A stretch of DNA of 64,000 nt from CBDBJR01 sp965206445 (GCA_965206445.1 CBDBJR010000002.1:2480001-2544000); one strand, 5' to 3'. Counted from the stretch's first letter, positions 1 through 9,176 are shown. Program-made: numbers and translations. The notes: generated from the letters alone by a model not told the origin.

Positions 1-3000
1 GTGACGCTGTAGAACAATCGATGGGTGCCGGTGGCGGCGGACAGCCGGCCGGCAAAGCCGCACAACACCGGGGTATAGGTGGGGCTGCAACGGCCCGGGT
101 CAAAGGTGGACCGCGACCCGAATGCACTCAAGTCGAGGCCGTTTGGGCCGACCAGACGGTAGGTGGGCACGCCGGTGGTATCGGTGGCTGGCGGCAGATC
201 CAGCTGGAAAAGCTGGCCGTTTTGAAGGGTGATTGACGGCACCACGGGCAGGCCTGGCCCGGTGTCGATAACGCCGACGGTAAAGGTGGTGGCAGGAACG
301 GTCTCGAATCTTCCGTCCAGGTCTGGCTCGGCTCCTCCGGTGGTGTCGGGCCTGGCAAATTCTACGAGCGAATATCGCGGCTCAATCGGGTCGGTGGCGG
401 TGGTCGGGACGCCGCTCAGCCGGCGGGTGTTGCCGTCAAACGTCAGCCCCGGCAGCACATTCGCCAGCGCGGTGCCGGCGGCGGCGGTCAGCGCGTAGAA
501 TGCCCGTTCACTGATGACGGTGTCCGGCGGCGGCAGTGCCACCGGCAGAACCACGTCGACAGGCTGCCCCCGTCGAAAGATATAGCTGGGTGGTGCAGGC
601 AGCGATATATTGGGGTTGGCAACGACGCGGAAGGTAAAGCTGCGCGTGGCTGTGCCATTTTGAGTGACGCGAAGGGTCAGTTCTGCCTCGATAGTGGCGG
701 TCGGGGTGCCAGTCAGCATGCCATCGGTGTTGTTAAAGCTCAGCCCCTGCTCCGACAGCGCATTGTTGAAAGTCGTGTCGACCCCGAGGGTAAGGCTGTA
801 GCTTATAGTGCCAGAATTGTCCTCAAAGCCCACCGCCACAAAGTGGCTAAGTTCCTGGCCGACAACAAAGGCCCGATCAGGCTGCCGGGGCAAGTCCGGC
901 CCGGTGAAGTTGACGTTAAGAACCCGCTCAGTGGTGGCAACATCATCGGTGACTCTGTAAACCACTCGGACGCTGCTGCTTGAGTAGAAGAGCGGCGTGC
1001 CGGTCAGTACGCGGCTGGCCGGGAGAAAGGTCAGCCCGGGCAGTGCGCTATCGTCTGTGCCGTCGATAGCGCTGCCGTTTTCAGCGGTCAGGGCGTAGGT
1101 GGCGTTGCCGATGATGGTGCCGGTGGCGACCGGCAGCGTAAGCGGCGTGATTGCCATGCCAAGCTCGTAGGTCGGCACGGTGATCGACGCCAACTCCGGC
1201 CCGGTAGTCGTGATGGTAAAGGTCATGCTGACGTCGTCGACATCGTCGGAGGCGACATAGGTCAATTGGGATTCTGTTACGAGTCCGCCGTTCGGGGTGC
1301 CGAACAGCATGCGGGTTTCCGGGTTAAAACTTACCCCGGCAGGGAGTATGCCGGTCACGCGGTAGCGCACCGGCCCGATGGTGTTCCTGGCCTCCGGCAG
1401 CGGCGGGTCGGACGGGTCGAGGTCGGAGATGCGCCGGCCATTCGGATAGCTGCGATTGGCCGGTTGCGGCAGCAGCAGCATAGCGGTGGCGGTGACGGTG
1501 ACGGTCACGTCAAAGGCCACGCGGGCGGTGCCGCGGTCGTCGGTGGCGCTGTAGCTCAGCCGGGTGGTGCCGACCCGGAGCGGGATGCCGGACAGGATGC
1601 GGCTGTCCGGCGTGAAGACCAGTGCGTCCGGCAGCGCGCCGCCGTTCGGCCCGGTCAGGCGGTAGGTCACCTCGCCGACGGTGTTGGTGGCCGCCGGCAG
1701 CACCAGCGGGCGGATTTCGCTGCGCGCCGGCCAGGTCTGGTTGAATGGCGTGGCCAGACTCGGGCCGACGACGGTGACGGTAAAGCTGCGCCGGGCGGTG
1801 CCGTGGCTGGCGAGGTTGGCCTGGCTGGTCGGCGTCGCGGTGTAGACCAGTGTGACCGGGCCGGTGGCCCGCGTCGGTGTGCCGGACAGCTCGAGTGTGT
1901 TGCCGTCGAAGGATAAACCGGGCAAGGCACTCAGGTCGGTGCCGTTGGGGCCGACCAGCCGGTAGTCGATCGGGAACGTGCCGCCGGTGGCCGCCGGCAG
2001 AAAGGCGAAGCTGACGTTGCCCCCGCTGCTCGACACCGCGCCAACCGGCAGCGTGAGGTCGTCCAGCGGTGGCAGCGACAGACCGGTGACGGTGAGGGTG
2101 AAGGTGATGCGGGTGGTGAGGCCGCCGCGGGTGACGCTGTAGGTGAGCAGCGTCGTGCCGACGTCCAGCGGGCGGCCGCTGAGCCGGCGTTCGAACGGCC
2201 GCGGATCGAAACGCAGCCCGGCGGGCAACGGGCCGCCGAACGGGCCGGTGAGGGTATAGGTGACGGTGCCGCTGCCGCCGACGGGAGCCAACAGCGACAG
2301 GTTGACGGACTGGCCGGCGAGGGTGGTGACATCGGATTGCGGGAACAGCTGCGGGCCGTTGACGGTGACGACGAAGGGGACGGTGATGATGCCGACGTCA
2401 TCGCGGACGCGGTAGTCGAGGGTGATGCGGCCAGTGCCGTTGGTCGGCGTACCGGACAGCCGCTGGCGCTGCGGGTCGAAGTGCAGCCCGGCGGGCAGCG
2501 GGCTGTCGCCCTGGCCGCTGAGGGTGTAGGTGGCGACGCCGTTGAGGGTGGTGGCCGGCGGCAGGATGATGGGCGTGATGGGGTTGCCGACGGTGAATTC
2601 CCGATTGGCCGGGGCGGTCAGACCCGGGCCGACGACGGTGACGGTGAAAGTTTCGATGGCGGTGCCGATCTGTGGCCGGATGAAGTTAGTTTCTTCGTTG
2701 ACGTCGGCGGTGTAGGTGAGCACGGTGCGGCCGAGGGCGCGCGGGGTGCCGGTCAGGACGCGGCTGTCGGGGTCGAAGGCGAGGCCAGGCAGCTCGCTCA
2801 GGTCGGTGCCGTTGGGGCCGGTGAGGGTGTAGGTGGCGCCGCTAATCGGTATTTCTAGCGTGGTCTCGGCTTGTGGCAGGGTGAGGCTGAGCGGCACGCC
2901 GACCGGCCAGATCTGCGCTTCCGGCACGCCCAATCTGGGGCCGATGATGCGTATGTTAAAATCAGTTTCGACGGTGGTGAGGTCGTCGGTGGCCTGGTAG

Positions 3001-4403
3001 ACCAGGGACACGTTCTGGGCGGGTTGGCGCGGTTCGCCGGGGAACAGGAAGACGGGGCGCGGGGTGCCGGATAGCGTGAGGGTTTCCGGATCAAACACCA
3101 ACCCCCTGGCCCCGGTTTCGGACAGGGGGATGAAGTCGGTCCTGCCACCTAGATCGACCGTAGCCCCCAGGCGGTGGGTCACTTCGCCGACGGCACCGGT
3201 GGCGGCCACCAGCGGTATCGGTTCGATCGGTCGGTTGATCGGCAGCGAGATGAGCCTAACTATGCCATCCGCGACGACGTTTAGGGGCAGGGATAATTCG
3301 CTGAACGTGATGCGAATGGATACACTGGCCGTGCCAACGCTGTCGGTGACGGTATAGAGCAGCTGGAGGGGGTTTTCGAGCTCTCCCCGCTCCGCTGCGG
3401 CGCGCGCAACTTCCGGCAGTAAAAAGTACTGGGGTATCCTGCCACTTACCTCCTGAAGTAAATAAAAGTCGGGGTTGGCGAGATCGGGCGGCAGCGGGAG
3501 CGGGTCGCCATTCGCCAGGGTCAGGTTGTAGGTGAACGCACCGTTGAGGTTGGTGGCATGCGTCAGGAACACGTCAATGGTCGGGAGTTCCGAGTTGATA
3601 TTGTGGACGACGTCGGACTGTTCCGGCGGCAGAGTCCACCGCGGGCCGTTCGGGGTGATGTTGACGGTGAAGACCGTTTTCTCGGCGCTGCCGGTGCCGA
3701 CGTCGGTGATGGTGAGGGTTACCTCGGTGCTGCCGATTCTGGTCGGGGTGCCGGAGAGCGTGCGGCTGTCCGGGTCGAAGGCCAGGCCGGGGGGCAGCGC
3801 CGACAGGCGGTAGCGCAGCCGGGGTTGGCTGCCGCTGCCGCCGGTGGCCTCATCAATGACCAGCGCGGGGATCGGCCGGCCGACGATCCAGGTGTATTCG
3901 GCGGCCAGCGTGGGCAGCTCCAGCGCGGTAAAGGTCGGCGGGGCGCAGCTTTGGTCGCCGGCGGGGCGGGCGCCGTCTTCGCAGACGGTGATGAAGACGA
4001 GGGTGCTGACGATGCCGCCGACGGCGTCGTGGGCGCAGTAGTAGTACGGATAACCGCGTCCGAAGGCGTTGTCGGTGTCCCGCAGGACGGTGCCGCTGTC
4101 GTCGATCAGGCCGAGGCCGGCGACGTTCGGAGTGCCGGTGAGGCGGCCGGTGGCCTGGTCAAAACTGAGGCCGATGTTGCCGACGCCCTGGGCGGAGTGC
4201 GCGGAGGTCAGCGAGTAGAGGATCTGGCCGATGCCGCCGGCGGCCTGCGGCAGCGTGGCGGGGTTGATGGGCTGGTTCAATTGGTAGAACAGCTTGATCT
4301 GGTCGACGTCGTCGGTGAAAGCGAGCGGCGCCGGCGGCACCAGCGGGGCGCCGTTGCCCTGGCCGGCCGCCGGGTGGGCGGTCAGCGCGAGCAACAGCAG
4401 CAT
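1..4403 (-). CDS. Large secreted putative-Ig/cadherin-like repeat protein (5' part; runs off the left edge)
   Basis: An uninterrupted minus-strand frame of about 1467 codons begins at the ATG at 4403 and is still open at base 1, so the C-terminus is missing. The N-terminus (MLLLLALTAHPAAGQG) looks like a short signal peptide. The rest is about 14 imperfect repeats of roughly 100-105 residues. Each has a core like GLxFDPxSRxLSGTP, then a strand like FTVTVxGP, then LPxATxxxGxxTYxLTGPNG. This is the pattern of He_PIG / dystroglycan-type cadherin-like domains in bacterial surface and exported proteins, which usually act in adhesion or matrix binding; that role is inferred. No good ribosome binding site is seen before this ATG and the frame stays open upstream, so the true start could be earlier. 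It is divergent from the TRAP genes. What anchors it at the cell surface lies outside the window. Confidence 0.85.
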   Translation of the reverse strand, partial: MLLLLALTAHPAAGQGNGAPLVPPAPLAFTDDVDQIKLFYQLNQPINPATLPQAAGGIGQILYSLTSAHSAQGVGNIGLSFDQATGRLTGTPNVAGLGLIDDSGTVLRDTDNAFGRGYPYYYCAHDAVGGIVSTLVFITVCEDGARPAGDQSCAPPTFTALELPTLAAEYTWIVGRPIPALVIDEATGGSGSQPRLRYRLSALPPGLAFDPDSRTLSGTPTRIGSTEVTLTITDVGTGSAEKTVFTVNITPNGPRWTLPPEQSDVVHNINSELPTIDVFLTHATNLNGAFTYNLTLANGDPLPLPPDLANPDFYLLQEVSGRIPQYFLLPEVARAAAERGELENPLQLLYTVTDSVGTASVSIRITFSELSLPLNVVADGIVRLISLPINRPIEPIPLVAATGAVGEVTHRLGATVDLGGRTDFIPLSETGARGLVFDPETLTLSGTPRPVFLFPGEPRQPAQNVSLVYQATDDLTTVETDFNIRIIGPRLGVPEAQIWPVGVPLSLTLPQAETTLEIPISGATYTLTGPNGTDLSELPGLAFDPDSRVLTGTPRALGRTVLTYTADVNEETNFIRPQIGTAIETFTVTVVGPGLTAPANREFTVGNPITPIILPPATTLNGVATYTLSGQGDSPLPAGLHFDPQRQRLSGTPTNGTGRITLDYRVRDDVGIITVPFVVTVNGPQLFPQSDVTTLAGQSVNLSLLAPVGGSGTVTYTLTGPFGGPLPAGLRFDPRPFERRLSGRPLDVGTTLLTYSVTRGGLTTRITFTLTVTGLSLPPLDDLTLPVGAVSSSGGNVSFAFLPAATGGTFPIDYRLVGPNGTDLSALPGLSFDGNTLELSGTPTRATGPVTLVYTATPTSQANLASHGTARRSFTVTVVGPSLATPFNQTWPARSEIRPLVLPAATNTVGEVTYRLTGPNGGALPDALVFTPDSRILSGIPLRVGTTRLSYSATDDRGTARVAFDVTVTVTATAMLLLPQPANRSYPNGRRISDLDPSDPPLPEARNTIGPVRYRVTGILPAGVSFNPETRMLFGTPNGGLVTESQLTYVASDDVDDVSMTFTITTTGPELASITVPTYELGMAITPLTLPVATGTIIGNATYALTAENGSAIDGTDDSALPGLTFLPASRVLTGTPLFYSSSSVRVVYRVTDDVATTERVLNVNFTGPDLPRQPDRAFVVGQELSHFVAVGFEDNSGTISYSLTLGVDTTFNNALSEQGLSFNNTDGMLTGTPTATIEAELTLRVTQNGTATRSFTFRVVANPNISLPAPPSYIFRRGQPVDVVLPVALPPPDTVISERAFYALTAAAGTALANVLPGLTFDGNTRRLSGVPTTATDPIEPRYSLVEFARPDTTGGAEPDLDGRFETVPATTFTVGVIDTGPGLPVVPSITLQNGQLFQLDLPPATDTTGVPTYRLVGPNGLDLSAFGSRSTFDPGRCSPTYTPVLCGFAGRLSAATGTHRLFYSV

Positions 4404-4446
4404 GGCGGTGCGGGGGATGGTGGGGATAGATATGTTATATAGGCGC

Positions 4447-4501
4447 TGGAAAACGGAGGTGATCAGGCGCCGGAAAACGGGGGTTTGGGGCCGGAAAACG
4501 G
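4447..4501. repeat. Three short direct repeats, (T/C)GGAAAACGG
   Basis: Ten-base copies begin at 4447, 4471 and 4492, with spacings of 24 and 21 bases. They lie just upstream of the large repeat protein. They could be binding sites or simple sequence drift; no family assignment is possible. Confidence 0.4.
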
Positions 4502-4654
4502 GGCCCGGGTTGTGTTTGTTTGCCGCCTGCTGTGTGCCGCAGGTGGAGGCGGGGTGGCCGGCAGTGGGGGCTGCTGATCGGGTAGCTGTAGTATGCATCA
4601 GGTGATCAGGGGGATTTCTGCGCTGCGCGTTGCCGCCGAGTTGGAAACTGGGTA

Positions 4655-4678
4655 TTGTATACGCATTATGTTATACAA
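4655..4678. promoter_or_regulatory. Operator-like inverted repeat (TTGTATA-N10-TATACAA)
   Basis: Two perfect 7-base arms, TTGTATA at 4655-4661 and TATACAA at 4672-4678, flank a 10-base spacer. Together with the palindrome 32 bases downstream it suggests a repressor site controlling the TRAP genes, the repeat protein, or both. No regulator gene is in the window, so the protein that binds is unknown. Confidence 0.35.
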
Positions 4679-4709
4679 ATGCCGATTCAGATCATGTTTG
4701 GACGATGTC

Positions 4710-4720
4710 GGTATCATACC
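4710..4720. promoter_or_regulatory. Operator-like palindrome GGTATCATACC
   Basis: An 11-base palindrome (GGTAT-C-ATACC) in the divergent region. Its GGTAT/ATACC arms resemble operators of FCD-type GntR regulators, which often control TRAP transporters; this assignment is inference. Confidence 0.35.
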
Positions 4721-4798
4721 AAACGGTGCAGATGTATTCTATCCGCACCCGTGTCCCCGCATCAGCCGGGCCACACCGGGCGGCCAGGCGGAAAGGAG

Positions 4799-4828
4799 TT
4801 GGGAAAAATGACACAATTCGTCTATACT
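4799..4828 (+). promoter_or_regulatory. Candidate sigma-70-type promoter for the TRAP genes
   Basis: TTGGGA (4799-4804) and TATACT (4823-4828) are separated by 18 bases. The -10 element is good and the -35 is weak. It is placed 38 bases before the ATG of the binding-protein gene. Confidence 0.4.
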
Positions 4829-4866
4829 TACAGATTCAATCCATAACTACCTACCGGGAGATAACC

Positions 4867-5838
4867 ATGATACGTAAACACATTACAACCTGCATTGCTG
4901 TAGCCGGCATTGCTTTGGCTGCTGTTGGCACCGAGGCGGGGGCGCAGCAGAAATTCATCTCTATCGGCACCGGCGGGGTGACCGGGGTGTACTATCCGAC
5001 CGGGGGCGCTATCTGCCGCTTGGTCAACAAGGAGCGGAAACAGCACGGCATTCGTTGCTCGGCTGAGTCTACCGGTGGGTCGATCTACAATATCAATACC
5101 ATTCGCACCGGTGAGCTCGAGTTTGGGGTCGCGCAGTCGGACTGGCAGTACCACGCTTATAACGGTACGTCCAAATTTGCCGACGCCGGGAAGTTCGAGC
5201 AGTTGCGGGCGGTGTTTTCGGTGCACCCGGAGCCGGTGACGGTGATTGCCAGCGATAGCTCGGGCATCAACCATATCGACGATATTAAGGGCAGCCGGAT
5301 GAATATCGGTAACCCCGGGTCGGGTACGCGCGGTACGTGGGAGGTGCTCGAGCAGGCGCTCGGCTGGCAGCGCAGCGACCTGAAGCTGGCGGCGGAAATG
5401 AAATCGGCGGAAACCGGTCAGGCGGTGTGCGACGGTAAGATTGATGCGTATTTCTGGCTGGTCGGCCACCCGTCGGCGTTGACTCAGGAGTCGCTGGCGA
5501 CCTGCGATGCGCATCTGGTGGATGTCACCGGGCCGGCGATCGATAAGCTGATTGCCGATAACGCGTTTTACCGTACAGCCGTGATTCCCGCCGGGATGTA
5601 TAACAATGAGAAGGATATCGCGACTTTCGGCGTTGGCGCGACGTTTGTCAGCAGTGCCGCGGTACCGGATGACGTGGTGTATGTCGTGGTCAAGGCGGTG
5701 TTCGACAATTTCGATGACTTCAAAAAACTGCACCCGGCGTTCGCCAATCTGAAGGAAACGGAAATGATCAGCGATGCGTTGTCGGCGCCGCTGCACGCCG
5801 GCGCGATTCGCTATTATAAGGAACGCGGCTGGATGTAG
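4867..5838 (+). CDS. TRAP transporter solute-binding subunit, TAXI family
   Basis: A 323-residue periplasmic binding protein that delivers a solute to the adjacent TRAP permease. It has a signal peptide (positively charged MIRKH, a hydrophobic stretch, cleavage near EAGA/QQ). The mature start, with IGTGGVTGVYYPTGGAICRL and then RCSAESTGGS, is the TAXI-family signature, as are GNPGSGTRGT and the C-terminal LHAGAIRYYKERGW. The start at 4867 is preferred over upstream codons because it gives the signal peptide and has GGGAG about 6 bases before it. TAXI proteins bind small organic anions such as glutamate or dicarboxylates; the ligand cannot be read from sequence. A strong hairpin separates it from the permease gene, consistent with higher expression of the binding protein. 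Confidence 0.93.
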   Translation: MIRKHITTCIAVAGIALAAVGTEAGAQQKFISIGTGGVTGVYYPTGGAICRLVNKERKQHGIRCSAESTGGSIYNINTIRTGELEFGVAQSDWQYHAYNGTSKFADAGKFEQLRAVFSVHPEPVTVIASDSSGINHIDDIKGSRMNIGNPGSGTRGTWEVLEQALGWQRSDLKLAAEMKSAETGQAVCDGKIDAYFWLVGHPSALTQESLATCDAHLVDVTGPAIDKLIADNAFYRTAVIPAGMYNNEKDIATFGVGATFVSSAAVPDDVVYVVVKAVFDNFDDFKKLHPAFANLKETEMISDALSAPLHAGAIRYYKERGWM

Positions 5839-5857
5839 CCGCGGGAGCGGGTTAAAG

Positions 5858-5893
5858 GCCGGCCTGGGAATGTTCCGTTTTCAGGCCGGCTTT
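5858..5893 (+). terminator. Hairpin between TRAP binding protein and permease (attenuating terminator)
   Basis: Perfect 9-base arms, GCCGGCCTG (5858-5866) and CAGGCCGGC (5882-5890), are followed by TTT only. It lies 20 bases after the stop of the binding-protein gene. It probably stabilises the upstream mRNA or terminates part of the transcripts. Confidence 0.6.
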
Positions 5894-5922
5894 GCCTGTG
5901 TTTGCGCCGCCGGGCCAATAGC

Positions 5923-8520
5923 ATGACAACGCCGCCGGAAACCGGCGCTGACCGCATTATCGCCGTCGAACTGGGCGCCCGCCGCAGCGGCTGGGAGGGC
6001 CGGCTGATTGCCCGGGTTACCTTTGTCTGGGCGGTGTTTCAGCTCTACATTGCGTCAAACCTGCCGTTCTGGCTGACCGATGTTACCGGTATCAGCGTTA
6101 TTATCACCAATTCAAACGCGCGTCTGATCCACCTCGCATTCGGGCTGTTTCTCGCCTCGCTGACCTTCCCGCTGTTTCAATCCGGGCGCTCGGATCGGAT
6201 TCCCTGGTATGACTGGGTGCTGGCGCTGACCGGGGTCGCTGCCTGCCTCTATATCGTGCTGTTGCGCGATCAGATCGCGGTGCGCGCCGGCCTGCCGACC
6301 GGGGGCGATTTGATTGCGTCGACTGCCGGTATGCTGGTGCTCGGCGTTACCGTATACCGCGCGCTGGGCTGGCCGCTGTTGATTGTGGCCAGTGTGTTTG
6401 TCTGCTATGTGTTTTTTGGTAACGCCGACTGGCTGCCGGAGGCGATTCAATGGAAGGGCGCGTCGTACAACAAAGCGATGTGGCATTTCTGGATGCAAAA
6501 CGAAGGCGTGTTTGGGGTCGCGCTCGGGGTTTCGGCGTCGCTGATATTTTTGTTTGTGCTGTTCGGGTCGATACTGGAGAAGGCCGGCGCCGGTAATTTT
6601 TTCATTAAAATCGCCTTTGCGTTGCTCGGCCACCTGCGCGGCGGGCCGGCCAAGGCGGCGGTCGTTGCTTCGGCGTTGAGTGGGCTGTACTCGGGTTCTT
6701 CGATCGCCAACACGGTCACCACCGGTACTTTTACCATCCCGTTGATGAAACGCACCGGCTTTTCGGCGGAGAAGGCCGGCGCGGTTGAGGTCGCGTCGTC
6801 GACCAACGGACAACTGACCCCGCCGGTGATGGGCGCGGCGGCGTTTTTGATTGCCGAATTTACCGGCATCAGCTATCAGGACATCCTCAAGCACGCGCTG
6901 GTGCCGGCGTTGATATCGTATATTGCGCTGTTTTACATCGTCCATCTTGAGGCGCTGAAGATGAACTTGCAGGGCCTGCCGAAGCCGCCTTCGTCGCTGA
7001 CTCTGGCCACCAAACTGATCGGTTTTCTCGGCGGCTTCATCGGCATTTCGCTGCTCGGCCTGGCGGTCTATTACGGCCTGGGCTGGGTCAAGCTGGCCGC
7101 CCCGCAAGCGGCATTTTCCATCGTTGCCGCCGGTTGCACGCTGCTGTATCTGTTTTTGCTGCGGCTGGCGGCCAGCCGTCCGGATTTGATTGTCGATGAC
7201 CCGGACGACCCGATTCTGGAGCTGCCCCGGGCCGGCGACACCGCCCTCACCGGCCTGTACTATCTGCTGCCGATTGTGATTCTCATCTGGAGCATTGTTA
7301 TCGAGCGATTGTCGCCGGCGCTGTCGGCTTTCTGGGCTGCCATTGCGATGATTATTGTTTCGCTGACCCAGGATCCGATCAAAGCATTTTTTCGCGGCAG
7401 CGGAGATTATCGCCGGGTCTGGCGGGTCGGCATTGAGCGCTGGGTGAGCGGGATGCTGGCCGGGGCGCGCAATATGGTCGCCATCTCGGTGGCCACCGGC
7501 GCCGCCGGCATCATCGTCGGCACCATTTCCCTGACCGGCGCCCATCAGGTGGTCGGTGAGCTGGTTGAGTTTCTCTCCGGCGGCTATCTGATCGTGATGC
7601 TGCTGCTGGTCGCCGTGATGAGCCTGATCCTGGGCATGGGGCTGCCGACAACGGCGAATTATATTGTCGTGTCGTCGCTGATGGCGCCGGTGATTATCAC
7701 CCTCGGGGCGCAGAACGGGCTGCTGGTGCCGCTGATAGCGGTGCATTTGTTTGTCTTTTATTTCGGCATTCTGGCCGACGACACCCCGCCGGTGGGGCTG
7801 GCGGCGTTTGCTGCTGCTGCGATTTCCAAAGGTGACCCGATCAAAACCGGCATCCAGGGGTTTGCTTATGATATCCGCACGGCGATATTGCCGTTTTTGT
7901 TTATTTTCAACACCGAGTTGTTGTTGATCGACGTCTCTGCGGGCAAAGCGATCGTGATATTTTGTATCGCCGTGGTCGCGATGCTGCTGTTTGCGTCGAG
8001 TACGCAGGGTTATTTGCTGACCCGCAACAGAAAATGGGAGTCGGCCCTGCTGCTGCTGGTTGCCTTTACGCTGTTCCGACCGGGCTACTGGCTGGACCAG
8101 GTTTCCCCGCCGTATGAGAGTATCGAGCCCGGCAAAACCTATCAAGTGGTTGACGCGGCCACCCCGGACGGCGTGCTGCAGATGATTGTCAGCGGGCCGG
8201 ACTTCGATACCGGCGAAATCGGCTCGACGACTATTCTGGTGCCGCTCGGACGCCCGGCGGAAGCGGCCGAGCGGCTGCGCGCGGCCGGGCTTTCGGTGCG
8301 TCTGGAAGACGGCTTTACTGTGATTGATGAGCCGCTGCCGGGGACGCCCTTCTTTAACACCATTGGTACTATTTTTGATTTCTATGCTGATACGCCGGTG
8401 CATATTGCGGATCTTCACCAGCCGACACAGCGGCCGCCGAAAGAAATATTTTACCTGCCGGCACTGCTGTTGCTGAGTTTGGTTTTATGGCGTCAGTATC
8501 GGCGGCTTAAGGTGGTCTGA
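5923..8520 (+). CDS. TRAP transporter fused permease (4TM/12TM, TAXI-type)
   Basis: An 865-residue inner-membrane protein fusing the small (DctQ-like) and large (DctM-like) TRAP subunits, as usual for TAXI systems. It drives ion-coupled uptake of the ligand caught by the product of the preceding gene. Many hydrophobic helices are visible from about residue 20 to 720. DctM signatures include GLYSGSSIANTVTTGTF with TNGQLTPPVMGAAAF, and GMGLPTTANYIVVSSLMAPV followed by DDTPPVGLAAFAAAAI. The last ~130 residues (VSGPDFDTGEIGSTTILVPLG onward, ending in one more helix) match the DUF3394 extension of fused TRAP permeases. The ATG at 5923 is chosen; an in-frame TTG at 5902 adds seven residues that overlap no clear signal. 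Confidence 0.93.
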   Translation: MTTPPETGADRIIAVELGARRSGWEGRLIARVTFVWAVFQLYIASNLPFWLTDVTGISVIITNSNARLIHLAFGLFLASLTFPLFQSGRSDRIPWYDWVLALTGVAACLYIVLLRDQIAVRAGLPTGGDLIASTAGMLVLGVTVYRALGWPLLIVASVFVCYVFFGNADWLPEAIQWKGASYNKAMWHFWMQNEGVFGVALGVSASLIFLFVLFGSILEKAGAGNFFIKIAFALLGHLRGGPAKAAVVASALSGLYSGSSIANTVTTGTFTIPLMKRTGFSAEKAGAVEVASSTNGQLTPPVMGAAAFLIAEFTGISYQDILKHALVPALISYIALFYIVHLEALKMNLQGLPKPPSSLTLATKLIGFLGGFIGISLLGLAVYYGLGWVKLAAPQAAFSIVAAGCTLLYLFLLRLAASRPDLIVDDPDDPILELPRAGDTALTGLYYLLPIVILIWSIVIERLSPALSAFWAAIAMIIVSLTQDPIKAFFRGSGDYRRVWRVGIERWVSGMLAGARNMVAISVATGAAGIIVGTISLTGAHQVVGELVEFLSGGYLIVMLLLVAVMSLILGMGLPTTANYIVVSSLMAPVIITLGAQNGLLVPLIAVHLFVFYFGILADDTPPVGLAAFAAAAISKGDPIKTGIQGFAYDIRTAILPFLFIFNTELLLIDVSAGKAIVIFCIAVVAMLLFASSTQGYLLTRNRKWESALLLLVAFTLFRPGYWLDQVSPPYESIEPGKTYQVVDAATPDGVLQMIVSGPDFDTGEIGSTTILVPLGRPAEAAERLRAAGLSVRLEDGFTVIDEPLPGTPFFNTIGTIFDFYADTPVHIADLHQPTQRPPKEIFYLPALLLLSLVLWRQYRRLKVV

Positions 8521-8612
8521 AAGGAGCACTTTAGCCTGAGTGGTGGGGGGTTGGTCGGCAAGGGGAAATCTGCCTGGGTGAAGTGGTTCAGTATTGGTTT
8601 TAACCCCCCCAA

Positions 8613-8630
8613 CCCCCCTTGTCAGGGGGG
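8613..8630 (+). terminator. C/G-run hairpin after the TRAP permease
   Basis: CCCCCCT (8613-8619), a four-base loop and AGGGGGG (8624-8630) form a strong hairpin followed by AGATTT. It lies in the 161-base gap after the TRAP operon and may end its transcription. Similar C-run/G-run motifs are dispersed repeats in many genomes, so it may instead be a repeat copy. Confidence 0.45.
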
Positions 8631-8681
8631 AGATTTAAGGGCGGTTATATGCGCTGTATTGGCTTAATGTTGTATTGACTT

Positions 8682-9176
8682 ATGCCATATTGGCCTATGT
8701 TACAACCATATCACGACAGGGTAGAGGAGCGTTTTCTCACTATGGTTACACCGAATCCCACAGGGAATGAGTCTCGTAGCGCGCCGAATGAAATCACCGA
8801 TCTGTTTGGGTGGGACCGTGCGACTCAGGAGTCGCTTGCTAATGCGCTGACCGAGCTTGAAGAGTTGGACGACTATGCGACAGAAAGCGGGCTTACGCCA
8901 CCCGCGCCGGTCGCGAAAAAATTCGCCCGTGAAATTCTTGGGGTTCTTGCTGCCAGAGCACCGCGCCATTATTCGGTCTCTTTGTGGGAAGGGGGTGACG
9001 TGGTGGTTTATTCCGGGAATACGGAATGGCGTGTCAGCATCTACTGCAGGGCAGACGGCGGGGCGGCCTGCTACGTTAGTTCCCCCAATAATCATGACCA
9101 TGATAGTGCGTATCAATGCGCACAAGATATGCCGGTAAACCCGATCATTGACGCGCTGAACCTGATTCCGGCGTGA
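8682..9176 (+). CDS. Hypothetical protein, 164 aa
   Basis: I do not recognise a named family. The acidic N-terminal half looks helical and the C-terminal half is beta-rich (YSVSLWEGGDVVVYSG, WRVSIYCRADGGAACYVS). It vaguely recalls small hypothetical proteins that carry a YPTEDG...ALC type sheet. No signal peptide or membrane segment is evident. An alternative start at 8742 (MVTPNPTG, residue 21) has GAGGAG about 12 bases upstream and may be the real one. Base composition is clearly lower in GC than the flanking operons, suggesting acquisition. It stands alone between the TRAP and amine-catabolism genes. Confidence 0.6.
   Translation: MPYWPMLQPYHDRVEERFLTMVTPNPTGNESRSAPNEITDLFGWDRATQESLANALTELEELDDYATESGLTPPAPVAKKFAREILGVLAARAPRHYSVSLWEGGDVVVYSGNTEWRVSIYCRADGGAACYVSSPNNHDHDSAYQCAQDMPVNPIIDALNLIPA

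Larger units (their letters stand above)
4404..4866. other. Divergent intergenic region between the repeat protein and the TRAP genes
   Basis: These 463 bases hold no convincing gene. The left part has three copies of a short motif, (T/C)GGAAAACGG at 4447, 4471 and 4492. The middle has two palindromes (4655-4678 and 4710-4720). The right part has a candidate promoter (4799-4828) and the ribosome binding site of the binding-protein gene (GGGAG, about 6 bases before its ATG). An open frame continues upstream of the TRAP binding protein from 4630, but the signal peptide and Shine-Dalgarno sequence place that start at 4867. Confidence 0.6.

Noticed and set aside
6112..8418. 768-codon open frame on the minus strand, opposite the TRAP permease
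   Set aside because: Composition is extreme in Q, R, H and N with no domain; it mirrors the codon bias of the well-supported permease gene.
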